DNA from: Bimuria novae-zelandiae CBS 107.79 | Taxonomy: Eukaryota > Ascomycota > Dothideomycetes > Pleosporales > Didymosphaeriaceae | Length of the DNA stretch: 64,000 bases | Assembly (NCBI GenBank): GCA_010015655.1 | Contig: ML976673.1 | Location: 16,832-80,831, forward strand | Direction: 5' to 3' | The notes under the pieces: model-generated | What the model was told of the DNA's origin: nothing | The model's database searches: none | What the model saw: the letters and a program-made list of their open reading frames with translations, nothing else | Translations under genes and position numbers: made by a program | Shown: piece after piece, positions 24,611 through 35,781 of the stretch | How the letters are laid out: each line of letters opens with the position of its first letter | Numbering within the stretch: the stretch's first letter is position 1

Positions 24611-25499
24611 ACAGCGGGCACCGTGACCAACTTTGGTACGTATACCACGCTCACTGCCCGCTGCGATGGACCGCCATTAATACAGTCACTGAAAGTAACG
24701 AGTGGCTTGTACCCGAGGTAGCCGTCCTGGTTCACGCGGCAACCACGCCTAACACGAGGTGCACCTTCCACGTCTGAATGTCCCGACGATCGTTTCTAAT
24801 CACGTCGCTACCACGTGCAGCTTCAAGCTCGGCGGCAGGTAGCCATGCTAGCCTCTGAACTTCAACAGCCATTGGACAAGCCAGTTTAGTACGAGTACCT
24901 AGGCTTATGGTCGCATGTAGTCTGATCTCACATCCGACTTGCACGCCAACAAACCAGTACATCCCCATCCCATCTACAATCCTCCATCCTGAATACTATG
25001 ATCATATATAGGAAGAGAAGCCCAATACGAGGCCCAGGTCAGGCTGATCTCCCCCCTCCTAGGCATGTAGCACAAACCCCGCTCCATCCCTCGAGCTCAT
25101 CTGCCACCATGCATCTACGTCTCGGCGGTATCCATCTTGCATATAAGAATGCCCCACGCTATGGGAAGTCAGACGCACACCTACGTACCCCAACAGCCTG
25201 GATCTACGCCTCACTCGCGGGATGGTGTCTTGCTTCTCTTCCCCATAGGCTTCACTCTCCACCAGACCTGCACCATTATCGTACCAAGCCTTACCTACAT
25301 CCATCCAGACGACCATGTCTTGTGTACCCCGCTTCGATAATCCACTCAGTCGCAGTAGTATTGGGCAGACGCGCCTGCCCAGGCCTGTCTCCAGTGATTT
25401 ATCGGCATGTAATCTATGTGTGCGCATGGCATGCACATGTATGCTTTCTCTCTCCACCCTTTCATTCGAAATATGGTGGGGATGCGGGTGTGGGAGATG

Positions 25500-25510
25500 T
25501 ATATATATAG
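25500..25510 (+). promoter_or_regulatory. TATA box of the metallothionein gene
   Basis: TATATATATAG lies 111 bp upstream of the metallothionein ATG. A pyrimidine- and CA-rich leader with AACAACTCGCACTTCGCAAC follows, typical of start sites of strongly expressed small fungal genes. The transcription start is inferred to lie about 25530-25560. Confidence 0.5.
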
Positions 25511-25620
25511 AGGTCCCGGTTGCGCACCTTGATAGGCACCACGCTCAACAACTCGCACTTCGCAACTTCATCCAGCCAATCACCGCACTTTCCCAGCCTC
25601 TCAACTACCGAGAACTCGCC

Positions 25621-25833
25621 ATGTCTCCTTGGTATGTGGTCCCCCGTTATAGCCTCTTGACTGTGCTGGACATAGTGATGGCGTCCTGACTGAAGCCCTG
25701 TCTTCGTCACCGATGCAGCAGCACAGCGACCGCCGTTTAGGAATCATGCTGATAAGTGAAAAGTTCCTGCCAGACGTGCTCAAACTGCAACGGCAACTGC
25801 AACAACTGTGGCTGCGGTGCTTGCAGTCACTAA
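25621..25833 (+). CDS. Small fungal metallothionein (26 residues, two exons)
   Basis: Metallothioneins chelate copper or other d10 metals through cysteine thiolates in the cytosol, buffering and detoxifying them. Exon 1 is 25621-25631 (ATG TCT CCT TG) and exon 2 is 25764-25833, joined across a 132-nt intron with donor GTATGT, a CTGAT branch-like site at about 25749-25753 and acceptor AAAAG. Splicing completes a Cys codon (TG|T) and opens a frame ending NCGCGACSH before TAA. The peptide has eight Cys, at 4, 6, 9, 12, 16, 19, 21 and 24, in CxC and CxxC spacing, with no aromatic residues and little besides Asn, Ser and Gly. This matches fungal copper metallothioneins of about 25 residues. The AAG acceptor is weaker than CAG/TAG, but it is the only acceptor that keeps the Cys frame. 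Upstream are a TATA box and a CT-rich leader. Confidence 0.78.
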
Positions 25834-26827
25834 GCACCCCCGGCTCTCCCTCTCCTTCCTCCTACCATCCACCTCCGCCGAACCACAGAATGCGCACTCT
25901 CGACACCTGATGACAAGCGTACGCCCAATTAGTACGAGGCCGCGAAAGATAAATCAAACGGGACCGCTTTAGCGCAAGGAAAGGGAGACGAATGATCAAC
26001 CGCGCGAGCACCGTAGTCATAGCAACATTTGTATCAACCAATCCATCATTCAGCCCCACGCCTCTTCTCCATACCATTCACTCTCCACGTATCCGCCGTC
26101 GCGCCTATGCTTACCCGCTTCCTCTATTCTCCTCTACCTGTAGCCACCCCGGCGTCAATGCAATACCCGCTGTACACCAGCACACCCGCATCCTCCCCCA
26201 TCGCACAGACTGCAGTCTAAAATCCACACTACGCTCGAAACTGCCTCCTGACTTACCCACCGCTCACGAGCTATCTAACAAAACCGTCAGCGTCGGGTAT
26301 GCTATATCCTTCCACCCTACACAACCACACCCTCTATTACCCACTTTCTCGCCCAAACCTTGCACATCGCACTTTCCCCGTGCTGCACAGCTTTCCAACC
26401 CTTTTCTCTCGCACGCTGTACGCCGCAAACTGCCCGCGTAATTACTAACGAGCTCGGTCCGGTCTGCTTCAGCGCTCGACGTAGCCGGTGGGGGTGGAAG
26501 GGGGCGTAGATATATCGTCCATGGGAAGCGCGTATCTGCGAAGGAAAGGGGCGTAGCTGTGCACTGCTCTTGTCCGCATTGTAAGTACGTGCCCGTGTGT
26601 TCGTGCTACGTCAGGAGGCATTGGGACCTTGAGCATCTCTTTTAGGCAACGAGTACACGAGAGCAACCTAGCAGTTAGTTGGAAGGCCCAATGCAAGTTT
26701 CCCCCGTCCCTCTACTTCCAGAGCGGGGGAGTAGAACTGATCCATTCCTATAACCTCGATTGATTCATTGATTCACTCAAACTTTTATCTATCACCCAAC
26801 CACTATAGCAATACCTCTTCCACCCCA
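25834..26827. other. Intergenic DNA between convergent metallothionein and AGM1 genes
   Basis: Roughly 1 kb holds the 3' ends of two convergent genes. The sequence is CT-rich on the plus strand from 25850 to 26440. Open frames such as 25992-26441 are low-complexity Pro/Ser/Thr/His reads without a recognisable product. I see no gene or repeat. Confidence 0.6.
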
Positions 26828-28603
26828 CTATCCCGCCACCTTCACCAACTCGGCCACCTTCCTCGCCAAATCCTCGGCCTCCGCCTTCGTCGCCGCCTCC
26901 GCATACACCCTCACCGCATCCTCGGTCCCACTCGCCCTCGCAAAACTCCTCCCCTGCCTCACCTTCTGCACCTCCTTGTCAATTTTCTCCTGCAGGCCCT
27001 CGGGGCTCGTAAGTCTGCGCTCCGCATCCGTCGTCTTGAAAACATTGCGATCTTTAACCGTGACTTTAAGAAGTCGGTTGGGAAGGTCCGTGTACGTGTT
27101 CAGCCACTCCTGCGTGCTCCACGACTTGTGCGCGAGCACGACTTCGACGAGCAGCATGTCGGACAAAGCGTCGCCGACGGACTGGTTAATGAGGTCGATG
27201 CACGCGCGGAGCACGCTGAGCGCCTCAGCCTGCCCGGGGTTCTTGGGTTCGTAGTTTGCAATCGTGTCAAGTGTGTTTTCAGAGAAAATGACGGTGCCGT
27301 GGCCGTTGGCTTCAAAGTACACGCCGATGTCGAGCTTCTCGGCCGCGTGGTGCAGATGCTTTACACCCGTGGGCGTGCAGTCGACCTTGAGTTTGAGGTG
27401 CTGCTCGACGTACTGGGTGGCGGCGCCGTTGGCGTAGGCGGTTTGCACGACGCCGATCTTGATGCTGTCGGCGAGACCGGCGAGGCGGACTTGGTCGCCG
27501 AGGAAGGAGGCGACGAGGGTCGCGATGCGGTCGCCGTCGAGGAGACGGAAGACGTTGTTGGAGTCTTTGAAGTAGAACACGACACGGTCGGCGTCGCCAT
27601 CGAGCGAGCAGCAGCGGTCGTTGGGGTCGGTCTTGGAGGAGGGAGGGGCGCGCTGGTTGGTTTTGACGAAGTCGGCGCCGCACTGTCATTGTTAGCATCC
27701 TATCTGATAGGATCGAAAAGTGGAGAGAAGAGATCTTACGTCGACATTCAAGGCTTCCGGCTTGATCACATTGTCGTTGACGACGTGGATCTCGAGCGCC
27801 TCCTCCTTGGGCGGCAGATACTTGATGAGCTCTGTCAACTTCGGGCCGCCGACTCCGTTGGCACAGTCGACCGTCAAGCTACCCGACGCCTTCTTCCCCT
27901 TGAGCGCCGTCTTGAAGGCGGCGCCAAACTTCTCGTAGTATCCCTTCTCCGTCGGCGTGCCGTACGCATCCTTGGTGCCCTCCGTGTTCAAGCACCGCAC
28001 CATGTAGTGCAGCTGCGGCGTCGTCAAGAAGCCGTAGTCCTTGACCTCAGCACCCGCCGCCTTCAGCCCATCCTGCACACAGCCCAGCAACCGCGCACCC
28101 GACGCGCGCGTGTCCCGGGCCACGACAACGCGGGCGGGCGTCTCAAGGTCGATATTGTACTTTGCTGCCATGTCGCTGTAGAATTTGGCGACCTCTTCGC
28201 CGCCCGTCTTGTTGGCCATCTCGGTGCTGAGGACCTCCCATTCCTCCTGCAGCATGTTGCCCAGCGGCTCGACCAGCTTGACGCCGTTGTCCTCAGGCGG
28301 GTTGTGCGATGCCGTGATCATGACGCCGATCCATTTTCCCTTGAGCGAGCGCGAGCGGAGCGCGGCAACGAGGCCGACGCGTGTGAGGACCGAGTCGAGG
28401 ACGTCGCTGGAGCCGTCAGCCTGTGTGGTGTTTGGTAGCGGGGCACGAGGGGCATCTTACGCCTTTGTCCGGAACTGATTCACCCATTAGTATATGCACC
28501 AGAGGGCTTGAAGGAGGACACTCACTCCGGCGGTTCCATACGTGTATTGCAGCCCCTTGGGTGCAGGGTGCTTGTCGACGGCCTCGATGATTGGGTCAGA
28601 CAT
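26828..28603 (-). CDS. PCM1: Phosphoacetylglucosamine mutase (AGM1/PCM1)
   Basis: This cytosolic enzyme interconverts GlcNAc-6-phosphate and GlcNAc-1-phosphate on the way to UDP-GlcNAc, the precursor of chitin, N-glycans and GPI anchors. The coding exons are 28603-28526, 28474-28461 (14 nt), 28406-27740 and 27682-26828, giving 537 residues. Introns of 51, 54 and 57 nt have GTGAGT, GTAAGA and GTAAGA donors and CTAAT, CTGAC and CTAAC branch sites. The order of motifs is diagnostic: YGTAGFRTKA (23-31), the active-site serine loop ITASHNPPEDNG with Ser64, the Mg-binding loop DGDADR (281-286), and the phosphate-binding loop RASGTED (502-508). Length fits the family. Use of the upstream acceptor at 28421 would shift the frame, so 28407 is chosen. 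A 556-residue open frame on the opposite strand is a shadow. Confidence 0.93.
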
Positions 28604-29424
28604 GATGCCTGGTTTGTCACAGATACTTTCCGTGACTACAATGATCCAAATACAAAGTAACCTTGCCAATTGAAGAATCAAGACGCTATAAAAAATCGTG
28701 TAGAAGCCCAGCCGTCAACGAGAGGAAGCTTCGTGGATAACGGGCGGGGACACCCATTATTAGCTTATCCACCCCACCACAGCTCAGCCCTCCGAGCCTC
28801 ACCGCAAATCCCAGCCAATGATGCAACCGTGCCGCCGCGCTTGCCCACGAGAAGCGGACGCCACACGCTGACGTACCTGAAGGACCCCTCAGCTATGTTT
28901 CAGCTGAGTTATCATGAGAAAAAATAATCTAAAGTTTAAGCAACATGGCGGCACAGCGCAATTTTTGTATTTCCGGATCGTGCCTTCCGATGGCTGCTAA
29001 TCGTGTCTTCTATCCCTGCGCGTATCTGCAGCACACAGCATGCTAGCTAGCATTAATCGCTGCATGTTATTCTCTCGTCTAACGCACCCCATATATTCGG
29101 CCACTGTTGAGAATCTTCCCTGCACAGCCTCAACAAACGAAAAGCGGAGATATATCCGCCTGCTAGCGTCAGGAACCAGGGACAGCAGCCTTTCACTAGT
29201 GGCGATACAGCCATGCAATTTTGAACATCACGGTGAACTAGCAATCAGTGTCCATCCCAAATTAGAAATACCTCACATCCATTGGGACTCATTGACATCA
29301 CAAGAGGAATGAGCTTCTTTCAGCTAAACAGTCCAGCCAGAGGCGAGACCATACTACCTTCATTTAACCCGATGTCCAACCCAAAAGGGATATTGAGAAT
29401 ACGACCGAGTCACCCAAGAGATAT
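28604..29424. other. Intergenic DNA, AGM1 promoter side and NST1 3' side
   Basis: About 820 bp separates the AGM1 start from the NST1 stop; both genes are on the minus strand. Open frames here are short and have no recognisable product. No repeats or RNA genes were seen. Confidence 0.6.
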
Positions 29425-32400
29425 TCAGAAACCTGGCGGCCCCAGACCGGGAAACGGCCGGCCCGCTCCAAACCCTCCTCCCACCGGCACGCTGTGGCTC
29501 GGGACGGGGCTACCGATCTCGCCCAGCGGCGGCGGCGGTGCAGACCCTCCGTCCACGAACTTGATCTGGTTCAGATGACTCGGTGGCGACTCCTTGTATT
29601 CCAAAGACCCTCCGCCGTTGTTGTTGTCGCCGATGATGTCGCATGCCTCCTTGATCTCCTCCACGGCAACCGCTGCTTCGGTCGGCGCCCGAGCGGATTC
29701 AATGTGGCTGTGCACCTCTTGCGCGTCGACGTAGCCATCTGCTCCTGGTTGCCGCATCGACAGCATCTTGCACGTCTGGCAGACAATGCGTCGCAGCCAA
29801 ACAAGGCGTGGCTCACCCGGTCCACGCTGTTCGTTCGGACGCTGCGCCGACATCGTAGCGAACGGGGGGCTGAAGAAGCCCGCGGTTGGCGAGTTGCCCC
29901 ATCCCGAACCAGGCATTCCAAAAGGCATACCACCCATCGGCGGTGTCCCCCAGACGCTGGCGTTGTTTGAGCCTGCAAAGGGGCCAGGAATCTCAGGTCG
30001 TTGTGGTCCCGGGACATCACCAAATGGGAATCCAAGTGGCGCGCCTCGCAGCGAACCATGGGGCTGTGTGCTCCTCCGACGGGCTGTAGGGTTGAAGTCG
30101 TCCAGGTTAAGGTCTTCTTCGTCTTCCAGCAAAGCCTTGCTCCCGAGATGGTCCGCGAGGTCGTCCACATCATTTCGGGGTGCGCCGTTGTCGTGTGGTT
30201 TGACGCTAGACGGTCGCTGGATGGGCGCTGGTCGCTGGATGGGGTGAGCTCCCAGTGCAGCAATAGGGCTATCGGCATTCTGCTTATCATATGACCCGGA
30301 TGTCTGCCGTGAGTGGGTGGGCATCGTCATGCCGAAGCCGGGTGGATGGTTTGGAGCTGGGAAGCCTGGCATTGGTGCGAATCCTGGAGGTGGCCCATCC
30401 ACGGGGAACCCGCGTCCCATTTGCATGGGGTTCGGGCCGTGCATCCCTGGAGGTGGGAAGCCGCGGAAATGTTGAGCGACAGGTTGCGGTGGGTACAATG
30501 GCATGTTGCGACCGGGTCCCATCATGCCAGGGCCCATCACGTTTTGGCCGGGGAAGCCGTTCAAGCCAGGAGGCATGTTCCCAATGCCCATGCCCGGAGG
30601 TACAGACATCCCAGGTGGCGGGCCTATCGGGGGCATTGGAGAAGTAGGTTGGGTTGGCGGTGCTGGAGTCGGCTGCTGTGAGAAAGAGGATTTGGTGAGG
30701 ATGGACTTTGGGACGAGGGGATTTTGGGCCTGAGAAGCGGGCGACATGGATTGGCTCGAGGGTTTAGGCGAAGAGCCATGCGAGTCCTGTTGCGAGGCTT
30801 GACGCGGTCTGCTGGGCGTAGGCGCTTTCGGTACGGCCGGGGTTACGTGGGGCGAAGGTATTCCTGTCGAAGAAGTCTGCTTGAGCAACTGAGGCGGGAG
30901 TGCCACAGCAATTGGCTGCGAGTTCTTCTTGGTTGTTGCCGCTGTGTTTTGCGCAGCAGCAGCAGCTTGCTCATCCTTTCGAACCCGCTCCTTTTCCGCT
31001 CGCGATTTGGCCTCACGCTCTCGTCGATCCTTTTCTTCCTGGGCCTTCTTCTCCTTTGCCTCTTTCTCCCTAGCTTCGCGTTCTTCACGCTCTTTCCGCT
31101 TGGCTTCTTCGCGAGCTTTCTTCTCCTGGAGCTTCTGTTCCCGCGCCTTTCGCTCGGCTTCTTGTTGCCGCTCGCGTTCCTCGTGTTGTCTCCTAATGCG
31201 TTCGGCTTCCTTGCGCTGCTTCTCTTCCTCCTGCGCCTTGCGTTCGGCTTCCTTCTTCTTCCTCTGCTCCTCCCGCTTCTTCCGGTGTTCCTCTAGCCGC
31301 TTCTCCTCGGCAGCTTTCAGCTCAGCTTCCTTTGCCGCTTGCTCAGCTTCCTTGCGTGCCTGTGCCTCTAGCTTCAGTTGCTTCTGTTTCTCCTTCTTCT
31401 CCTTCTTCTTCGCAGCTTCTTTGGCTTTCTTCGCGTCCTTGAGTTCTTGTTGCTGGCCTTCTTCGATAAGTTCCTGCAGAAGTTGCTCCTGGCGCTCCTT
31501 CGCAACCTTTTCTCGGTAGGCTTGCAGCACCCGTTGCTCAAACATCCGCGCGGCAAATATCTGAAACATCCGTCGGCCTTCCTCCATCCGCTGCTCCTCG
31601 GTCATGGCATCCTGATGGGCATTAGTAGGTCACATGGAAGCGCGTCAGCGATACGCACTTCTTCTTCCTCGTCCTCCTCGTAGTCATCATCCTCGTAGCC
31701 TTCTTCGTCCTCTTCTTCGTCATCGTACTCGTCGTCTTCCGGTTGCTGATGGTGGGAGTTGTGCGGACCTCGGTACATGGACGGATGGGCTTGGTATTGT
31801 GCTTCTTCTTCGCGCTGCATCCTCCGCTCAGCCAGCTGCTCCATCATCTCAATAAACTTCTTCCCGTCGTTCTTCAACAGGTCGTCGGCCACCGTTAGGA
31901 TTCCGCCTGGAGATTGCATCAGTCTCTCCCCCAGTAGCGACATGATGGACCCAATACCTTTGACTGTTAAGCTATTGCCGAATCGGAGGAAATCTGCAGG
32001 TTCGGGAGGTGGTAAGCTTCGTTCCTCCTCACTGTAGTCTTCCTCAGATGATATCTCACTATTCGAGTAGTCTTGATCTCCTTCCTCTTCCTCGCCCGAA
32101 TATTCGTCGTCATCTTCGTAGTGGCCGGGCGGGGGTTGGCTCGGGATCAAGGGCCGCGGGGTACTGGAAGTTGGACGGTAATTAGCGTGTGTAAAAATGG
32201 TACCGACGAACGAGTGGTGGGTCGCATACTGCTCGAGCTCTTCGTAGTAGGCATCATACAATACTTCAAGTTCCTCCTCTATTGCCGTCCGCTTCCGCCC
32301 ACACACAGTGCAGCTGCACGAGTGCTTCTGCTGCTCCTTCATCTTGCGCAGCACCGCCTCCTTCTCGATTTTGACCAACGACTTGCGCTCGTCCTCGCCC

Positions 32401-33029
32401 AACGACAGCCAGAACTCGCGGATCCGCTCCCGCTCTTGCTGGGTTGTTGTGTTCCATATGCGGTTGTTCTTGCCGACAGCGGGTTTGCGAGTGCTCGGTA
32501 CGTGGCGTGGCGGAGGATTGTGGTATGCGGACTGGGGGGGCGGGAGGACTTTCTTTTTCTTCGCCTTCTTGCCATTCTGGTCCGACGTCGGACGCGGTGG
32601 GTAGCTCACGTCCGGGTCACCCTGTATCCGGTAGCCGTGCTCGTCGTAGTAGCCGTTCTCCTCGTCGTCCGAGTAGGAGTCGCCCTCCTCGTCGTGCGGC
32701 GTGCCGTCGTCGAACTCGGCCTCGTAGTCGGCGTCGGCGTACTGCGGGGTGTGCTGCTGGGCGGGCGGCGCGTGGTGGTGGTGATGATGGTGATGGTGGT
32801 GGTGGGCCGGCTGCTGCTGTTGTTGTTGAGGCGGCAGTATGCCGTTCTTCACAGGCTGGGCGGACTGCTTCTGCGCCTCGGCGGCTCGCTTTGCAGCTTC
32901 CTTCTCGCGCCGCTTCTGCTTCTTGCGGTTCACGGCGGCGCTGGCGGGCTGGGGTGCGTGCGTGCCAACGACGCCGTTGGAGGAGGGCGCCGTGGGAGCG
33001 GCCGCGGCGGCCTTCGTGCCGTGGGCCAT
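29425..33029 (-). CDS. NST1: Stress response protein NST1
   Basis: NST1 proteins are fungal, highly charged and linked to salt tolerance in yeast; the biochemical role is not settled. Exons 33029-31659 and 31611-29425 are joined in phase 0 across a 47-nt intron (donor GTGCGT, branch CTAAT, acceptor CATCAG), giving 1,185 residues. The N-terminus has a basic [15 protein letters not shown] stretch (34-48), Gln6 (68-73) and His11 (76-86). Acidic Glu/Asp-rich blocks follow and end exon 1. The conserved entry to the second half is [20 protein letters not shown] (from residue 460). A very long Lys/Glu/Arg coiled coil (about 490-690) precedes a Pro/Gly/Met-rich tail. Upstream in-frame codons extend to 33212, but MAHGTK in a good ATG context is preferred. 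A CTAAC plus CTGCCAG just upstream suggests a 5' UTR intron. NST1 and Rho2 are divergently arranged. Confidence 0.9.
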
Positions 33030-34034
33030 GGCGAGTTGGAGGGCGAGCGGGGTTCGGAGAGGATGCTGGCAGGCAGGGTTAGTTAGCAGCTGTAATTGTT
33101 GCGGTGGGTATGGAGGAGGAGGAGGAGCTGCGGCTAGGGTAGCGACGTGACAGAGCGCCGCGTGCGGGAGAGTAAATGTATGTCGGCGCGGGCCTGTCCC
33201 CCGCTTTAGCACTCACGCAATGGGCAATCTCGCTGGCACCGGGCGCGTCCTGTCTCGCAGCGTGTCTCGTTCGGGCGTCTCAAGGCCAGCGGGAAGCTCT
33301 AGCTGTGCGGGCGCATGCCATTCGCGGGGTGCTGCGCTCTGGTGATATTGCAGCCGTCGTTGGTCGTCGGCGCGAGCTACTAGTGTCCCCATGCGCCAAA
33401 AGCCAAGCAAAGCCAGCCCTGCCTGCCCCATGCATTTGCGCCGGCTTGCTCAGCCTCCAGGTCCGCCGCCGTCGCTCGCATCAATCTGCGCTGCTGCTGC
33501 TGCTGCTCCCATCCAAGGGCAGAATCCCGCTAGTCACCCGCTTGTTGCAGCTCGCCCGTGCGTGCAGCTCCGACCCTGAGCCCATTCTTAAATCTGAGCC
33601 GCCCGCCGAACGTGACGCCCATATCACCCTTCTTCCACACCCGCTTCTACTTCACCACCACCACCACCACCATCACCATCACCACACGACCGAGACCGCC
33701 GCAAATTCCAGTCGCTCGCTCCCGGTGTGCTTCCCTCTGATTGATTGACAGCCTCTGTCTCACCCTCCCCGAACCTTCGCCGCCTCTCGTTCTCCCTCAC
33801 CTCACCTGTCACACCTACCCATTCGCTGCGACCACTGCATTGCACGTCCCGGGACACCTCAAGGCCTGAAGCCCTACCCGGAACAACAATCGCTCGCTTG
33901 CTCGGACCCCGATTGCGACCTCTTTGCTGAGAGCGCACCCTCCCATCCCACGTCTACCACCGCCGGCCGTCCCGCAGCACCATCAACACTTTTCGCTACA
34001 TATCCTCAACTAGGGCAGCGCTCTCTGTCGGACC
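33030..34034. other. Divergent promoter region of NST1 and Rho2
   Basis: This 1-kb region separates the two divergent start codons. It has a possible NST1 5' UTR intron acceptor (minus strand, near 33065-33090), a CTG/GCT trinucleotide run near 33489-33507, a CAC-rich microsatellite near 33650-33690, and CT-rich DNA up to the Rho2 ATG that probably contains its 5' UTR. The open frame 33176-33748 is a low-complexity read of these repeats. Confidence 0.55.
33648..33690. repeat. CAC/CAT trinucleotide microsatellite
   Basis: A run of about twelve CAC or CAT units lies here in the divergent promoter. A second run of CAC/CAT type, in antisense, encodes the His11 tract of NST1 at about 32771-32806. 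Both are expected to vary in length between strains. Confidence 0.8.
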
Positions 34035-35162
34035 ATGGCCCAGAATGGAGGAGAACCTGTCATGCGCAGGTACGTATGCATCTCATGCTTTGTCATTGCA
34101 CTCGTCGCATCAACTGCGATGTTTGTCCATGCTGTTCTATTCCATTCCCCACTTACCCGCATTTCCACATGTTTCCACTGCTTCCGCAATCACACGATAC
34201 CTCCAACTTTCTTATTCCGTGGTTGAAGATCGCCGCAGCATTTATTGGGCATTGCAGCGACCTGCATCGTGCGCGATAACCTGCATTGGCGTTCCCGATC
34301 CGACACCACCCTGGTCTAAAAATAGGCCCCCTACAAGCCCCCCATGTCCATCGTTGTATCGCTCCTCGTCGATTTTGACCTCATCCGACATTTTTCTTTC
34401 TCCAACGTAGTCGCCTTCCGCTTCTACCTCGGTCTCCATACCCGCGACCCTCTCCTGTTCTGCCATTTCGATTACTGAAACATGGGCTAATCAAACTGAA
34501 ATTGTAGGAAGCTCGTCATCATCGGCGACGGTGCGTGCGGAAAAACTAGTCTCCTGAGTGTCTTCACACTGGGTTATTTTCCCACGGTGGGTCTCCCTCC
34601 CAAACTCGGTGCTCGATGCCGCCGTGATCATCGCCGCCAATGTAGCATTGCAAGCTGACCTCCCCCCGTCTAGCGTTACGTCCCGACCGTCTTCGAGAAC
34701 TACGTCACCGACTGCAGAGTAGACGGCAAGTCCGTCCAGCTCGCATTATGGGATACCGCAGGCCAAGAGGACTACGAGCGTCTACGGCCCCTGGCCTATA
34801 GCAAAGCCCACGTCATCCTAATAGGCTTCTCCGTTGACTCGCCAGACTCCCTGGAAAACGTAAAGCACAAGTGGGCCGAGGAGGCGCGCGAGCGCTGCCC
34901 AGGTGTCCCCATCATATTAGTCGGCCTCAAGAAAGATCTTCGCGAGGACCCGCTCGCCCAGGAAGAGATGCGCAAGAAGAGCCTCAAGTTTACGACCCCA
35001 AAGGCCGGCAGCGACATGAAGGAGGTCATCGGCGCCCGCAAGTACCTCGAGTGCTCGTCACTCACCGGCGACGGTGTCGACGACGTCTTCGAGGCCGCGA
35101 CGCGCGCCGCACTCCTGTCCCACGATAAAAAAGAGTCCGGCGGCTGCTGTGTCATCATGTGA
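34035..35162 (+). CDS. rho2: Rho-family small GTPase, Rho2 type
   Basis: Rho2 GTPases act at the plasma membrane in polarity and cell-wall integrity signalling, upstream of protein kinase C and alpha-glucan synthesis in yeasts. Exons 34035-34069, 34508-34586 and 34674-35162 give 200 residues. Introns are 438 nt (GTACGT...TTGTAG) and 87 nt (GTGGGT...TCTAG, with branch CTGAC). Motifs: P-loop GDGACGKT (18-25), effector region YVPTVFENY (40-48), DTAGQE (65-70), LKKD in the NKxD position, ECSS, and a CVIM CaaX box preceded by a second Cys (GGCCVIM). Met in the last position favours farnesylation, and the adjacent Cys could be palmitoylated. [20 protein letters not shown] and [10 protein letters not shown] fit Rho2 better than Rho1 or Rho3 from memory of the family; subfamily is less certain than Rho itself. 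Confidence 0.88.
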
Positions 35163-35781
35163 AGCGACACCCCAACCTTTTTTCTTTTTCATCCATACTT
35201 GCATTGGGTCGGAGTTTTCCTGGGCGCAATTACTCCGGCGCTTTTTTTTTCGCTTGTCTCTTGGATTGCTAAGCGATTATCGGCATATCTTTTCCTTTGT
35301 CTGTGTCTCACTCTTGTAATTTCTGCCGTCGTCAGCTGGATGGCTTGTTTTGCTTCTACTGGAAATATTTGAGGAGGCCGTGGTTTTTGAGCGGTACGAT
35401 ATGTGAGAGAATGCAGGTCTGACGATTGATGACACGCGGGTCATCGAACACTCCTTGTGCTGAGAGGGTGCTGCATGGCAGCACTTGAGGGCGGTCACGT
35501 CAGAAGAGAGGGTATTGCTGGCATAAGGCAAGGCATATATATTAGTGTACGTCGAGCGTTAATACGCCAGAGCGTGTTCTTGTGCGAGATTTGCAGATTG
35601 TATGGAGATAATACACGGCCTTGACTTTGCGCCTGCTGAATACTTTGTGCATGCGGCCTTGCGCGAATATAATACAACAACTGCAGAAACGTCATCCCCC
35701 TTCTTAGTAGCACATGCCACCTCCCACACGCCTTATCCTACACCCTCCATCCACCCACCTCCACTGACTAGTTCGTCTAAT
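35163..35781. other. Shared 3' region of convergent Rho2 and mL40 genes
   Basis: About 620 bp contains the T-rich 3' UTR of Rho2 (35170-35310) and the mL40 3' end. No third gene was seen; open frames on both strands are short and lack domains. Confidence 0.6.

Larger units (their letters stand above)
23710..25499. other. Intergenic region between GatA and the metallothionein gene
   Basis: About 1.8 kb lies between the amidase stop and the metallothionein TATA box. It contains MITE-2 (24481-24610) and two pairs of short direct repeats (24068-24446). Several overlapping open frames on both strands, the longest 24998-25510, have no recognisable domain or consistent exon structure and are treated as chance frames. 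No tRNA or other RNA gene was seen. Confidence 0.6.

Noticed and set aside
24998..25510. 170-codon open frame upstream of the metallothionein
   Set aside because: No domain or conserved composition; it ends in the TATA box of the metallothionein gene and overlaps frames on the other strand equally long for their composition.
26768..28438. 556-codon open frame on the plus strand
   Set aside because: It lies exactly opposite the AGM1 exons and reads through AGM1 introns. Its Arg/Val/Leu-rich product has no domain, while the minus strand gives a complete, motif-bearing enzyme.
30724..31519. Plus-strand open frames rich in Leu/Phe/Ser
   Set aside because: Antisense reads of the Lys/Glu coiled-coil codons of NST1.
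32073..33086. 337-codon and overlapping plus-strand open frames
   Set aside because: Antisense shadows of the GC-rich NST1 first exon, with low-complexity Val/Leu/Arg composition.
33030..33212. N-terminal extension of NST1 to 33212
   Set aside because: The extension is low-complexity Pro/Ala and contains branch-site and acceptor-like sequence (CTAAC, CTGCCAG), more like a 5' UTR with an intron.
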